Counted from the first letter of the stretch, positions 44,113-56,874 are shown. The stretch: DNA of 64,000 nt from Dendrolimus kikuchii (GCA_019925095.2 CM034398.1:1808001-1872000); one strand, 5' to 3'. Made by a program: numbers and translations. Notes: generated by a model from the letters alone, not told the origin.

Positions 44113-44429
44113 TACGCAACTTGTAGCAATATCTTGTACTTGCGACGTCATATCTACCAACTTTTTGGTAGATCTACCAATTTTCACTTCAGTCTACCTA
44201 TCTACCACCCTAGACCTAGAAACTACCTATTTTTTAAATTAGTTTGACATATCACCACTTTGAAATATTTTTATATCGGCGAGCGACGTCGCGATGTATT
44301 GCGTGAGCCATGCGACGATGTGTCAAGCATACATAGAGTCCAGGCCATAAATGATAAACCGCAAAAAAAAAATGTTAGCAACAGTTCGCCGTTCGCGCCA
44401 TTTCGCGCCCATAGACATTATTATACTGT

Positions 44430-44812
44430 TCTGTGGCCCATTCCCGGTTACTCGCACTTCCATATAATAGCGCCGACGTTGAGAAATTGTTTTCTGCAAT
44501 TAATAATATGAACACCTTCCAGAGAAATAGAATTTGCACGGAGACTCTAGAGGGATTGTTGCGTACGAAAATATTCATAGCAAACAACGGGCAGCCTAGC
44601 GCAGAACATTTAAAAAATTTCAATAAAAGCATGTATAATTTCCAAAAATAAACATTTTAAGAACAGTTCATGCATTTTTAATCTTAAAAAATCTTCTAAA
44701 TTGAGGTAGTAGATCTACCAATTTTGCATTTTACATTCTACCAACTTCTACCAACATTTGGCACATAATCTATCTACTAATTTTCTAAAATTCGGGTTGG
44801 CAACACTGTACT
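44430..44812 (+). pseudogene. hAT transposase C-terminal remnant with right terminal end
   Basis: The plus frame 44433-44651 ends in LALPYNSADVEKLFSAINNM and QRNRICTETLEGLLRTK, the hAT C-terminal dimerisation region (hydrophobic VEKLFS, then RNRL-TETL-LL pattern). Downstream the element ends at GGTTGGCAACACTG (44811), the inverse of the CAGTGTTGCCAACC-type hAT end. No matching left end is seen, so the copy is 5' truncated. Confidence 0.68.
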
Positions 44813-46059
44813 ACCAGAATATATTATTAACATTCAAAACACTAATAATTTTAAATATAGATTAAGGACATTTTTGATTGACAAATCATATTACAGTGTC
44901 AGTGATTATTTTAATGCTATCATTAAAATAATAATTTAAAGTCTATACTTTAAATTACTAAGGTAGTTTGCAATGCATTATTTACTACTGACTAATGGAT
45001 TAATTTTGATTTTTATGACATTTATTTTAAAGAATGACATAATTTTATTATTATTATTCTGGATTAATTTATTTTTTTATTATTGAAGTAATATTAATAC
45101 TAAATGGATATTATAATAATAAGCACAACATTTTGTACGCCCTAGAGGCAAAAACATGTGAACTTATGGAATAATCCTACCATCTAATCATCATAAATGA
45201 TCATTTGATTTGATTTGAAATTAATATTTCCTACTATTTAAAAATTACATTATGATTAAATTTTATTATTTACCTGACGTATTACAGTTACATACTAAGG
45301 ATATTGAGAGCAGCGAAAAATATGCCAATGTCTAATGTCAATTTTAAACAATAAGAAGTATTAATTTATTACTAAATAATTAAATGTATTTAATTCATAG
45401 GTCAAGCATAAGATATTGTTACAAGTTACGTTCTATGGGATGTGTCAGCCATACTGTCGTATTTTAGATAGACGTAGTCGGTAAATTGTCACCGTAATTG
45501 TGAGCAAGTCGTGATACATTTGTAGACGAGGAAAGCACCTCTCATATCAATGACATGGGTTCAAAGCCTGACTGAAGAATGAGTATTATGACGACTAAGA
45601 TTTTTTATTAAATAGCTTTAAAAACTATATAAAAAATTATACATCTATATTAATATTATAAAGAGAAAAGATTTGTGTTTATGTATGTTTGTAATGAATA
45701 AACTCAAAAACTACAGGACCGATTTCAAAAATTCTTTCATCATTCGAATGCTACATTATCCCCGATTAATATACGCTATATAACAATTAGGAATCCCTCC
45801 AGAAACATCAATAATGTAACCCAACAATCTAAACAAAACATTTTGATGAAATTGTATGTGCGTTTGAGTGGGTCCTGGGGTGATGTAGATTCACAATTAG
45901 GCCTAAATTTTTATTTTTTCAGGGCAATGACTGTCGAGATAATGAAGAATGATAATGAAGGAATCTTACTAGATAGAGGCTCGTGACCTCAGAACCCCAC
46001 AGTCCGTAGCTAAGGGCACATATATAGCCAATAAATAATAAATAATCGGCAGACAAACA
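44813..46059. other. Host intron DNA, AT-rich
   Basis: Contains an H2/H3-like snippet at about 45650-45930 (CAGGACCGATTTCAAAAATT). No gene seen. Confidence 0.4.
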
Positions 46060-46280
46060 CACACATTGTATATCCCTAAATTAAGCAAGTTACACGCTTG
46101 TGTTATGGGTAATATACAACGGATTACTCTGGGGCCGATCCCAGACACCCAGACCATAGTAAATAACGGAGAAAATACGTTTCCGAAATTCACTATACCA
46201 GGAATCGAACCCGGAGCCTCTGCGTCGCAGTGAGGTAGGCCGGCAAAGGCCTAGCCCTCTCGACCACAGAGGCCGTCAAA
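46060..46280 (-). mobile_element. tRNA-like SINE, second family
   Basis: The minus strand reads GGCCTCTGTGGTCGAGAGGG then GGGTTCGATTCCTGG: A-box and B-box of a tRNA-derived promoter. The sequence continues into a non-tRNA body, so I call it a SINE and not a functional tRNA. Confidence 0.65.
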
Positions 46281-46439
46281 TAATATTCAAAGAAGCCGAT
46301 TTTGATGAAAACTAAAGTTGTATTATTAGATTTTTGAAAAATCAACTACCCTATGACCAATCGACCACGTTTCCGACTACCGTAAGAAGCTTAAAGGGTT
46401 AGGTACTTATACGCCTTCGCCTTCGTCCTTGTACAATAA

Positions 46440-47285
46440 TTGGTATGTCTTTCAAGACCACGGGCCATAAAAATGGCCCGGAAGGCCTACATGTAGAGGC
46501 CCTTTGACAAATTTAATATAAATGTGGCGTGACACTGACAGGAGATTATCCCTGTCTACACCATATAAAATCCACCTAAGAACAAGCCCCGGTCAGTGTA
46601 GGACTACTGTAGGGAATGAGAACAAAATATACCACGCTATTGGGGGAACTACTACTAAAAACATTATGTGATGTAATGTAAGTTTTTGAAGACCACGGGC
46701 CATAAAAATGGCCCGGACATTTGGAGGGCGGGCCATGGGAAGGCCAACACGTAGAGGCCCTTTGACAAATTTAATGTAAATGTAGCGTGACACTAACCGA
46801 CGATTATCCCTGTCTCTACACCATATAATAATGCACCCAAGGGCAAGCCTCGGCCAGTGTAGGACTATTGTGGGAAATGAGAACAGAAAGTACCGGGCTA
46901 TTGGGGTGAACTGCTAGTGGTACTAGGGGTCTGGTAAAATGAGGACTATGGCGTCTGCCTGTTGCAATGTTTAGGGCACATGGAAGAATGGGCAGACGGT
47001 GACTCGCCACTCCCTGCATGGGCCCCAAAAAATGCCATAGAAGACAGGGGTGAGAGTGGCTATGGAGTGTAAAGATGGGCTGCAGGTTCACCGAAGCTAC
47101 TTCTGACGTGATGCCATTTATCACTTCCACCCCTGGAGCTTGAGTCTTAGCTCTAGCGATCTCCACTCCGTGCCGGCTGGTTAAGGCAAGCACGGAGGCG
47201 GGGGCCTTACCTTGGCCCCCGGAGTCAAGTACGAGGTGTCGCTACTCACCTAAGGCTTCGCCACGAAACCCCCTGCGAGTAATTA
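46440..47285. repeat. Long dispersed repeat (family D), copy 3 with duplicated head
   Basis: Same two-headed structure as 31225-32098, which suggests both descend from one rearranged master. Confidence 0.72.
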
Positions 47286-47417
47286 TAATAATTTATTATT
47301 ATTAATTAACTTCTGTGCAGCAATGTCAAACGGCAAACTAAGAGAAAGAGTTAATTTTTTACTTATTGTTCTATTATTTTCCTTAGATTTAAATTATCAT
47401 TCACTAAACTCCAAGTG

Positions 47418-47940
47418 CGCTAAGAAACTCAGCCAGAAGGCCCAGCTCGCCATACACAACGCGGTGCTGGTACCTACGCTCACGTATGGAAGCGAGAGTT
47501 GGGTATGGAAGAGAGAGGATGAAAGTAGAGTAAACGCGGTTGAGATGCGAGCACTGCGCAAAATCTGCGGAGTGACGCTCGCGGACCGCGTTCGTAATAC
47601 CGAAGTAAGAGAGAGAGTTGGTCTGAAAGAGAGTGTCGGGGTGAAGGTAAGGAAAGGAATGCTCCGGTGGTTCGGGCATGTGGAAAGAATGACTAAACAG
47701 ATATACAATGCAAAAGTGGATGGATGCAGAAGTCGTGGAAGGCCACGACACACCTTCCATGATCAAATTGATCGTGTACTAGCGGAGGGTAATGTCCGGA
47801 GCCTTAAGAACAGACGAGTGTACATGACAAGAGTTATGAATGTCAAAGAAGCAAGTGAGGTGTGTAAGAATGGGCCAAAATGGCGCTCTGTTGTTCGTGC
47901 CTACCCCACAAGGGAACTGGCGTGAAGTTATGTATGTATG
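47418..47940 (+). mobile_element. RTE 3' fragment with TSD, about 0.5 kb
   Basis: Flanked by TAAACTCCAAGTG (47405-47417, 47941-47953). The frame runs from LSQKAQLAIHN to the stop and is open. Confidence 0.9.
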
Positions 47941-48291
47941 TAAACTCCAAGTGACCAAATTTAACGCATTCATTCGTTTACTACTAATACCATCATAGCA
48001 ACCTGATGACGTCAAAAGAAACGAGACAAGTGTAAGTAGACCATGCTTTCACCATTTCGCGGCAGTGATAGATGTTATATCATGCCATTATCACGCTTAT
48101 CACGTGAAAAATGGAGTCCAAAATCGACTGACAGGTGTATTATTAAAACATACAAGTGTTGACGAGATAAGGAATTATAACGATAGTCGGTGGTTTGAAA
48201 AAATGCCCAACAAAGATGTGGACGAAAGTTGGTTTAGGTAAACCACTTTTAGATACTGCTTATCTATTGTTCTTGTTGTGACTATTAACTT

Positions 48292-48657
48292 ACATACATA
48301 CATACTCGTACATAACTTCACGCCAGTTCCCTTGCGGGGTAGGCACGAACAACAGAGCGCCATTTAGGCTTATTCTTACACACCTCACTTGCTTCTTTGA
48401 CATTCATAACTCTTGTCATGCACGCTCGTCTGTTCTTAAGGCTCCTGACATCACCTTCTGCTAGTACACGATCAATTTGATCATGGAAGGTGTGTCGTGG
48501 CCTTCCACGACTTCTGCATCCATCCACTTTTGCATTGTATATCTGTTTAGTCATTCCTTCATGATGCATTCTTTCCACATGCCCGAACCACCGGAGCATT
48601 CCTTTCCTTACCTTCACCCCGACACTCTCTTTCAGACCAACTCTCTTTCTTACTACA
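48292..48657 (-). mobile_element. RTE 3' fragment with TSD
   Basis: Flanked by ACTATTAACTT (48281-48291, 48658-48668). Confidence 0.9.
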
Positions 48658-48809
48658 ACTATTAACTTGAGGCTGAAATAAGACGAACAGAAACTTTAAA
48701 GGCCAATAACCATATAGTAAGCTACCTAAATATCTGATATAAACTGCGCTGCTGAATAGGGAAATAACACATGTAAATAACTAGCTTCTGCCGTGAAATA
48801 GTAACTTTT

Positions 48810-49020
48810 TTTTTATTGCAAGAGTTCAGCAGACAGGCAGACGGTTACCATCGCCTATGGACCTTTGCAACAGCAAAGGTGCTACAAATGCGCTGCTGCT
48901 CTCTTAACGGAAACTGGAACCTGGTCACTAATGCCGGAACACAACTCAAGGTTGTTATGGCGACATGCTTTAGACCAGGGGTGGTAGCCATCCAGTCGGG
49001 CAAATGCCCCACCACCTGGC
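48810..49020 (-). mobile_element. A-tailed retroposon (family A), 5' truncated
   Basis: Keeps the tail and middle and stops at the CCACCTGGC block. Confidence 0.78.
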
Positions 49021-49099
49021 AAAACTTTGGGCTAACGCTAACTTTAACCCGCGACTTTGTTTACGTAGAAGGTGAAAATATTTTTAGATCTTAATGACC

Positions 49100-49695
49100 G
49101 CGCCGGCCTTGCACATCATAAATGCGCGCGCAGTACTTGATCATTATTTTGCTGCGATGTTATTTTAAAACTGCGATATCTTCTAAGATATTCATTGAAA
49201 TCGAATGATGTAAATGGCAATTTTGTTTTAAATTAAATACTTGTGATGAATAACGTATTTATTTGGATAAGGATTAATATCATGTTTATAAAAACACCTT
49301 CGCAAATAATGCATTATTTTAGAACAAATTTGATTAGCATAAAAAAGGTTATAGTGAGCCAACCTTAAAAGATAGGCATATGCTGTCGCGGACTTTTTTT
49401 TAGAACTTTTAAAGGGAAACAATTCTGTCACCCATGATTTTTACGAAACTTTAACCGTTTACGCAGCGCACGCACCGGAAGCTCTCTAAAGAAAAGAAAA
49501 AACCCAATTTTAAAACATTCTTCATTGGTGCTTCGCTCCTATTGGTTTTAGCGTGATGATATATAGCCTATAGCCTTCCTCGATAAATGGGCTATCTAGC
49601 ACTGAAAGAATTTTTCAAATCAGACTAGTAGTTCCCGAGATTAGCGCGTTCAAGCAAACAAACAAACAAACTCTTCAGCTTTATATATTAAAGTA
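49100..49695 (-). mobile_element. Helitron-type repeat, copy 2
   Basis: Shares GCGCGCGCAGTACTTGATCA through the TATATAAAGC end with 39490-40108, with few differences. Confidence 0.68.
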
Positions 49696-49734
49696 CTAGC
49701 ATCTGTCCGCGACTTCGTCCGCGGTCTCTTCAAA

Positions 49735-50000
49735 GGCTAAGCGATACTAAACAACCTGTTATGGGATCGTCGATGATACGAACGGCGCGACGCTGGATGG
49801 AGTCGAGGGGGTTAGTCTGGTAAGCGGGTGCTCCGGCCCCATAGATGTGAGTAATACGCCATATGCGGTCTGATTTGCGCTTTGTACAGCGCAAGTCGTT
49901 GCCGCGGAGTGAAGTACTGCTTGAACCGGTTTAGCACACCAAGCTTTTTGGAGGCAAGTTTAACCTTGCCTTCCGATAATTTGAATGAAGCAACCAAAGT
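49735..50000 (-). pseudogene. LINE RT thumb/C-terminal remnant (jockey/CR1-like)
   Basis: The minus frame includes KLASKKLGVLNRFKQYFTPR, QRLALYKAQIRPHMAYYSHL, and downstream a RRAVRIIDDP-like sequence. This is the well-known 'LYKAQIRPHMEYCSHLW' region of non-LTR retrotransposons. Short and unconnected to an upstream RT domain. Confidence 0.7.
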
Positions 50001-50173
50001 CGTTTATGTAGACATCAAATTGAATCATTCAATGCCATTGAATGTCGTCATTTCTTATCTGTGTGCGCTTTTTAACCAAACCGATTAGTTAAAGTGTCTA
50101 ACGCAAGTTTAACCACCTCCAATTTTTTTTTTTTAATTCAGCGTACAAACTCTACCTCTTTATAGATTTATTA

Positions 50174-50760
50174 TTCTACTAGCGGTCCCGGCAGACGTTG
50201 TCCTGCCTTTAAAAAATAAAATTCTAGAACCCGATCCCAGAGCCACGTACCGGTGCTAATTGCGGATCTAAACCATCCCGGTACCCACTCAAACACACAA
50301 AAACAAAATTACCAAATTCGCTTCAGGTGATTAGGAGGATTCCAGAACCCGATCTCAGCGCCACCTACCGGTTCTAATTGTGAATCTAAAAGAGTAATAT
50401 ATTTTTTTTATTCTAGGTCATGACAAAATAAGATTAAAAATCTTGCCAAAAGATTTTAAAGTTTATAATTAACAAATAAAAAATAGGGGTTGATCGTAGA
50501 GGGGTGAAAATTTAGGGTTGTATGTATTTTTGTATGTTATATCATAAAAAAATAGAAATTAAAAATTTTTTCTAAAAAATAAATAAAAAAATTTAAGGGT
50601 GGACTACCCCTAACATTTAGGGGGATGAAAAATAGATGTTGGCCGATTCTCATAGATACCGGATAAGCACAAAAAATTTCATCAAAATCGGTCAAGCCGT
50701 TTCGGAGGAGTATGGCAACGAAAACTGTGACACGAGAATTTTATATATTAGATAGAAGAA
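50174..50760 (-). mobile_element. Helitron-like repeat, family H2, long copy
   Basis: CTACTAGCGGTCCCGGCAG at the left, ending with AAATCGGTCAAGCCGTTTC and TTTATATATTAGATAG. Confidence 0.6.
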
Positions 50761-51032
50761 GAACGCATCAGTAGTCTTAAAACGAATTCGAGTAAGCATA
50801 GCGTGACATCGAATGCAAACGGTGGTGCAAGCGCATCTTGCGCGTGCGCACGGTGCGGAACAGCGCGCGACGCTCCAATGAGCATGCGCCGGTGCAAGGG
50901 AAATGCGCATGCAAGTGTATTTATACGCCTCGGATAAGGAAATGAATGATCTCTATTGGTCAATTCATACATTATGTGTTCTATACAGATTATACTAATC
51001 ACAAAATTATAGGCCTGATTTGACAGTTCTAA

Positions 51033-51809
51033 TCTATACTAATATTATAAAGCTGAAGAGTTTGTTTGTTTGTTTAAACGCGCTAATCTCAGGAACCGCT
51101 GGTCCGATTTGATTTACTATTCAGTGTTGAATAGTACATTTATCGAGGAAGGCTATAGGTTATATTATATTTTAAAAAAAATTAGGAATCCTTACTAAAA
51201 GTCCAATAATGTAACCCAAGGTGTAAAAAAATGACCCGAAAAAATCCTTACACGGCGTGCGCTGCGAAAACTATTGATTATAGAACAAAACAATGTACTA
51301 CCATTTTGCAGAACATATAATTGTCTACAAAAAATATTGCGTAACCATATGTCTAACTATTGTAGTTATCTCACAATAAGTGTTTTCTTTTATTTTTTTA
51401 AATAATTAAAATGCCGTCGCTTCAAAAACTCTTTATTTTGTACCTTGGTATTAATCCTTATCAAAATAAATTACTCCATATTCAAGACGAATTCAATACC
51501 TTTCTAGAACTTTTTGAATTATTCAATTCGGACGTTTCATTCAAAAGATATCGCGATATTTAAAATGTAAGTATTAGTGTTGTAGCCAAATATACTAATA
51601 TATTGTTTGATTGAACGCGCTAATCTCAGGAACTACTGGTCTGATTTGAAAAATTCTTTCAGTGTTGGATAGCCCATTTATCGAGGAAGGCTATAGGCTA
51701 TATATCATCACGCTAAGACCAATAGGAGCGGAGCACCAATGAAGAATATTTCAAAATCGGAGGGTTTTGAAAGCAAATTCCACGCGGACGACGTCGCGGG
51801 CACAGCTAG
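51033..51809 (+). mobile_element. Non-autonomous Helitron
   Basis: Begins TCTATACTAATATTATAAAG, ends CACAGCTAG, lies between A and T, and has a GC-rich hairpin region (GCGGACGACGTCGCG) just before the end: the Helitron hallmarks. No Rep/helicase is present. Confidence 0.8.
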
Positions 51810-52104
51810 TTACAAGATATTTAGGGATTGGAACCTCGAAATCGTTAACCAAGTTAATCGATTATCGCGACAAATCAATTTAAAATTATACGAGTTTGTG
51901 ATCATTTAATTGATTTTAAGTTAATCACTTTTTGTGTCACACAACTACCTCATAAAATCTGATGGAATGCGAATGTTTGGTCTCACCCTCTTTCGCGTAC
52001 CGCATGCATTTTTCATCCATCACAGTTAATCTCATGATTTCTTTATTATTTCACCCGTATAATATATATTTATTCAATCGGTTTTGTTTTCAACACATTT
52101 TTTT

Positions 52105-52256
52105 TTAATTTTAATTGCAGGAAATCAGCAGACAGGCAGACGGCCCACTTGATGGAAAGCGGTTACCATCGCCTATGGACATTTGCAACACCAAAGTTGC
52201 TACAAACCTGGTCACTAATGCCGGTACACTACCCAAGGTTGTTATGGCGACATACT
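52105..52256 (-). mobile_element. A-tailed retroposon (family A), deleted
   Basis: Lacks the GCGCTGCTGCTCTC block and is cut by an RTE fragment at 52261. Confidence 0.75.
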
Positions 52257-52260
52257 TAAA

Positions 52261-52378
52261 TATACATACATACATAACTTCACGCCAGTTCCCTTGCGGG
52301 AACAACAGAGTGCCATTTAGGCTTATTCTTACACACCTCACTTGCCTCTTTGACATTCATAACTCTTGTCATGCAAGA
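52261..52378 (-). mobile_element. Short RTE 3' fragment inside a deleted A-tailed retroposon
   Basis: About 115 bp of the RTE end with one internal deletion at GCGGG/AACAAC. Flanks share ACTTAAA. Confidence 0.75.
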
Positions 52379-52567
52379 CTTAAAGATATTACTTACTTAA
52401 ATATATACTTAAATACATATATATAAAATACTTGTACATACATATGTACAATTATGTTGTATTGTTTTATTATAAATAAACAAATAATATAAGTTTTTGG
52501 ATCATAATAATTACGTTTTACTTGGCATCAACTTCAAGATGTTAAAAAAAATATTTATTTTTGTTTT

Positions 52568-52798
52568 TTAGTTGCCAGGTGTTTACCCGTCTGGATGGCT
52601 ACCACCCCTGGTATAGAGCATGCCGCTATAACAAACTTGAGTTGGCTTCCGGCATTAGTGACCAGGTTTACAGTGTCATCTACGAGTCCGACAGCATATT
52701 AGTAACACCTTTAGTGTTGCAAATGTTTATAGGCGATGGTAACCACTTTCCATCACAGTTGGGCCGTCAGCCTGTCTGCTGTACTCCAGCAATAAAAA
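52568..52798 (+). mobile_element. A-tailed retroposon (family A), 5' truncated and diverged
   Basis: Starts at the CCAGGTGTTTACCCG block and ends CTCCAGCAATAAAAATA. Confidence 0.75.
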
Positions 52799-53149
52799 TA
52801 CCTCTTAAAGTCGGTTTTTTGTTTAATTTTTTTAAGTATATTCTTTTGAAGTCTGTTTTGTTTTTTGTTACTATTTTATTTTCTACTTTCTAGTTACGCA
52901 AATACTTGAATAGCTTTAGAAAAGAAAAATATATGAAACATTGTACGTGCCTATAATATTTGAGCATTGCTCTCGCTGTCCCTGGGATCCACTGACCAGA
53001 TCTTGACTTGGTAACAATGGGACCACCTCAGGGGTACTCATTCGAATAAAAAAACTTAGAAAATCGGTCCACAATTGATAGATTGAAATCGCAGTCACCG
53101 CAGACTTACGTGATTATAGGAAAGATGAAATTTTCAGTATATGCAGTTT

Positions 53150-53596
53150 AACATACATACATACATACATAACTTCACGCCAGTTCCCTTGCGGGGTAGG
53201 CACGAACAACAGAGCGCCATTTAGGCCCATTCTTACACACCTCACTTGCTTCTTTGACATTCATAACTCTTGTCATGCACGCTCGTCTGTTCTTAAGGCT
53301 CCTGACATCACCCTCCGTTAGTACACGATCAATTTGATCATGGAAGGTGTGTCGTGGCCTTCCACGACTTCTGCATCCATCCACTTTTGCACTGTATATC
53401 TGTTTAGTCATTCTTTCCACATACCCGAACCACCGGAGCATTCCTTTCCTTACCTTCACCCCGCCACTCTCTGTCAGACCAACTCTCTTTCTTACTTCGG
53501 TATCACGAACGCGGTCCGCGAGCGTCACTCCGCAGATTTTGCGCAGTGCTCGCATCTCAACCGCGTCTACTCTACTTTCATGTTCTCTCTTCCAAA
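53150..53596 (-). mobile_element. RTE 3' fragment joined to a B-type retroposon
   Basis: Open 126-codon frame from MRALRKICGVTLAD to YPARELA. The 5' side ends directly at a B-type retroposon (53607) with no clear duplication. Confidence 0.85.
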
Positions 53597-53604
53597 TTTT
53601 CTAA

Positions 53605-53836
53605 AATGAACAGTAGTTATAGGATATTGATAGTTTTTGAGTAGTAATTATGTGTTTTTGTGAGAAATGTGAACTGTATAGTCAAAATTTCGAGTTGTCA
53701 CAATAACTCCGTTGAATGGCGTCAGTTGATAACCTACAGTTCAGCTGAACTATACATAGGCTTAAGAAAACGAAGAAACTATATTGTAATCTAAGATCTT
53801 GAAGGCCTAGCCGCCAAGCCATAAACCTAAATAAAA
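53605..53836 (+). mobile_element. B-type retroposon, 5' truncated
   Basis: Begins at TTTTCTAAAATGAAC and is abutted on its left by an RTE fragment. Confidence 0.78.
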
Positions 53837-53839
53837 CCA

Positions 53840-54544
53840 TAATCAGCTATATAGTAAACAAGTTTTAGTGGTCGCGTAAAATTGGACCTACGATGCAAAA
53901 TGGAACCAACCCACATACTGACAGTTTTGAGAAAAAGCCGTTTTTATTAAAATTTTGCCTACAAAAAAATATGTCTATATTTTGGAAAAACCATTTAGAA
54001 TATTGTATATTATATTTTCTCGTTATGATTTTTATCGAGTCGATAGAAGGTGCATTTTGAAAGTCTTCTGCATCCTAAACCCAATTTTGGCATGTTGGAT
54101 TGCTTCTGTTTTGCATAAGTAGGTCCAATTGATTAGAGACTCTTCTGAAAGGATGCCGAAACTGCATGTACCAATCTTTTAAATCAAATTTAAATAAAAC
54201 GTTTTAATCTGCTTACTTCGTTATAAGGTAATGCATTTTTGAATGTTTGCATAATTACGTTGTTTATGTTTCTTGTTTATTTTCTTCATAAACATGAAGA
54301 AAGTTATATTTTGCAACGATTTAAATAATCTACATTATTATCACTAATGAGAAAATGTCTGGCGAGATATTCCTTGCTTTCGGTTTTAAAATACTTCGAA
54401 TCTTTGTTAATTCAGCATGTAACTTTGTTAATTCAGAAATTGCAAATATGGTTTCCTAGAAAGAGGATATATAAGTGTGCTGTTTGTAGTTGAGACAATA
54501 TTTTTTTTTTAATAATAAATATGTAGACAAATAAAAGAACCTAT
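53840..54544. other. Host intron DNA, AT-rich
   Basis: No ORF or clear repeat recognised. Confidence 0.4.
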
Positions 54545-55640
54545 ATATTAATACGTGAAGCAAAAACTTTGTACCCGTTTTTACAAAAATCGCGCGGACG
54601 GAGGAGTATGAAATTTCGCACACTTATCTTTACTAATATTATAAATCTGAAGAGTTTGTTTGTTTAAACGCGCTAATCTCAGGAAACGCGGGTCCGATTT
54701 GAAAAATTATTTCAATGTTGAATAGTACATTTATCGAAGAAGGCTATAAGCTATATTATATTTTCAAAAAAAATAGGGATCCTTACTAAAAGTCCAATAA
54801 TGTAACCCAAGGTGTAGAAAAATGATCCGAAAAAATCCTTACACGGCGTGCGCTGTGAAAACTATTGATTATAGAACAAAACAATGTACTACCACTTTGC
54901 AGAACATATAGTTGTCTACAAAAAATATCGCGTAACCATATGTCTAACTATTGTAGTTATCTCACAATAAGTGTTTTCTTTTATTTTTTTAAATAATTAA
55001 AATGCCGTCGCTTCAAAAACTCTTTATTTTGTACCTTGGTATTAATCCTTATCAAAATAAATTACTCCATATTCAAGACGAATTCAATACCTTTCTAGAA
55101 CTTTTTGAATTATTCAATTCGGACGTTTCATTCAAAAGATATCGTGATATTTAAAATGTAAGTATTAGTGTTGTAGACAAATATACTAATATATTATTTA
55201 ATTGAACGCGCTAATCTCAGAAACTACTACTGGTCTGATTTGAAAAATTCTTTCAGTGTTGGATAGCCCATTTATCGAGGAAGGCTATAGGCTATATATC
55301 ATCACGCTAAGACCAATAGGAGCGGAGCACCAATGAAGAATGTTTCAAAATCGGAGGGTTTTTCACGCGGATGACGTCGCGGTCACAGCTAGTAGTTTAT
55401 ATAGAGGAGTGCAGAATCCTAATATTTTTTAAAAATTATGCATAAATAATACATTAAATCAATAAATAAAAACATTACACACACTACCATGTAATTGACA
55501 CACACACGCATATATACTCTTTAGTTTATTGTTAAAGTCAAATTATCAGTAAGACTATAGTCTTTGACAACAGAACCTTAATAATGTTCAAACTTATAAT
55601 TTAATTCATTATTATGGTCGAATTTTGACTACAATTGGAT
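54545..55640. mobile_element. Foldback element copy interrupted by a Helitron
   Basis: The left end 54548-54626 and the interior 55393-55630 match 32840-33175. The Helitron at 54627-55392 separates them. Confidence 0.72.
54627..55392 (+). mobile_element. Non-autonomous Helitron, same family
   Basis: Begins TCTTTACTAATATTATAAA, ends CACAGCTAG, flanked by A and T. Highly similar to 51033-51809 throughout. Confidence 0.82.
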
Positions 55641-55659
55641 TGTATTTTTCGGGAAACAC

Positions 55660-55760
55660 GGACGCTGGTAGTGCATTCGATAACTCAGCTGTCCGTAGAA
55701 GCGATGGCGTAGACCAGAGCGCCTTGTGGTCTGAAGATGTAATGGTGTTGGGGGAATCAG
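55660..55760 (-). pseudogene. LINE ORF2 C-terminal tip
   Basis: The minus strand encodes ELSNALPASVFPEKYNP. This 'WNxLPxSVFPxxY' signature ends many insect LINE ORFs. No RT domain adjoins it. Confidence 0.5.
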
Positions 55761-55800
55761 GTAACTAGATCTGTGGGGTCTATCTGCAAAGAATTTTTAC

Positions 55801-56073
55801 AGAGTTTTTGGCGGGAACTGAACGGGGACGTTGTGCTGTGCAGCTTTATTTTCTAAAAATGTGTAAAATTACTCTAAAATGAACAATAATTGTAGGATAT
55901 TGATAGTTTTTGAGTAGTAATCATGTGTTTTCGCGAGAAATGTGAACTATATAGCCAAATATGGCCTTTCGAGTTTTCACAAGAACTCCGTTGAATGACG
56001 TCGATTGTAGCCTACAATACAACGGCGCCTGGCTTAAAGGCCTAGTTGCCAAGCCTTTAACATAAAAAAAAGA
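55801..56073 (+). mobile_element. B-type retroposon
   Basis: Complete copy with an A-rich tail. Confidence 0.82.
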
Positions 56074-56269
56074 ATTTCTACAGTTTGTAGGAAAGTCTTT
56101 GGTGCCACTCATGACAAGAAGGCTGGTTTGTACTTCGCACAGCGAATTAGCATTGCCATCTAACGTGGCATGTTTTTGCTGATTGATTGATGACATATTG
56201 AAAGAAAGAAAATATATTGCCGCCAATGAGTGCACATAAAACTAAAAAATATACTAAATTAACAGAATA

Positions 56270-56588
56270 TACGTTTTTTTTATTGCAGGAGTTCAGCAGA
56301 CAGGCAGACGGCCCACTTGAAGGAAAGCGGTTACCATCGCCTATGGAAATGTGCAACACCAAAGGTGCTACAAATGCGCTGCTGCTCTCTTATGGGAGAC
56401 TGGAACCTGGTCACTAATGCCGGAACACAACTCAAGGTGGTTATGGCGACATACTTTAGACCAGGGGTGGTAGCCATCCAGTCGGGCAAATGCCCTACCA
56501 CCTGGCTGTGGGTTGTTTAGTCGCCTCTTACTACTGGCTGCCCGGCCGCAGGAAATTGTATTCTTTCTCCGTTCCTGCACGGATAACA
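56270..56588 (-). mobile_element. A-tailed retroposon (family A)
   Basis: Complete copy. Confidence 0.84.
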
Positions 56589-56874
56589 TACGTACTCATA
56601 AAGCCATTAGAATTTTATAAAATGTACAACTATTTAAAAAAGTAATGTACATAACATTCACGGCAATAAGGCTGGTAACTCAGCATTATGCTGTGTCAGG
56701 GACTGACACAGCGCTAATTTTCAGTACCAGCCTGCATCAAATCACAAGTGACCCAAACACATAACTTCTTATTGGCCTTATAAAGCAAGTTTAATAAAAT
56801 TTTACTTAAATACTAACAACAAACAAACATCTCCTACAGTCCAGATATTACTTTCGCATAATAAATAATACTAT

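Noticed and set aside
46195..46275. Possible tRNA gene on the minus strand
   Set aside because: A- and B-box are present, but the 3' part does not fold into an acceptor stem with the 5' end and continues into a SINE body.
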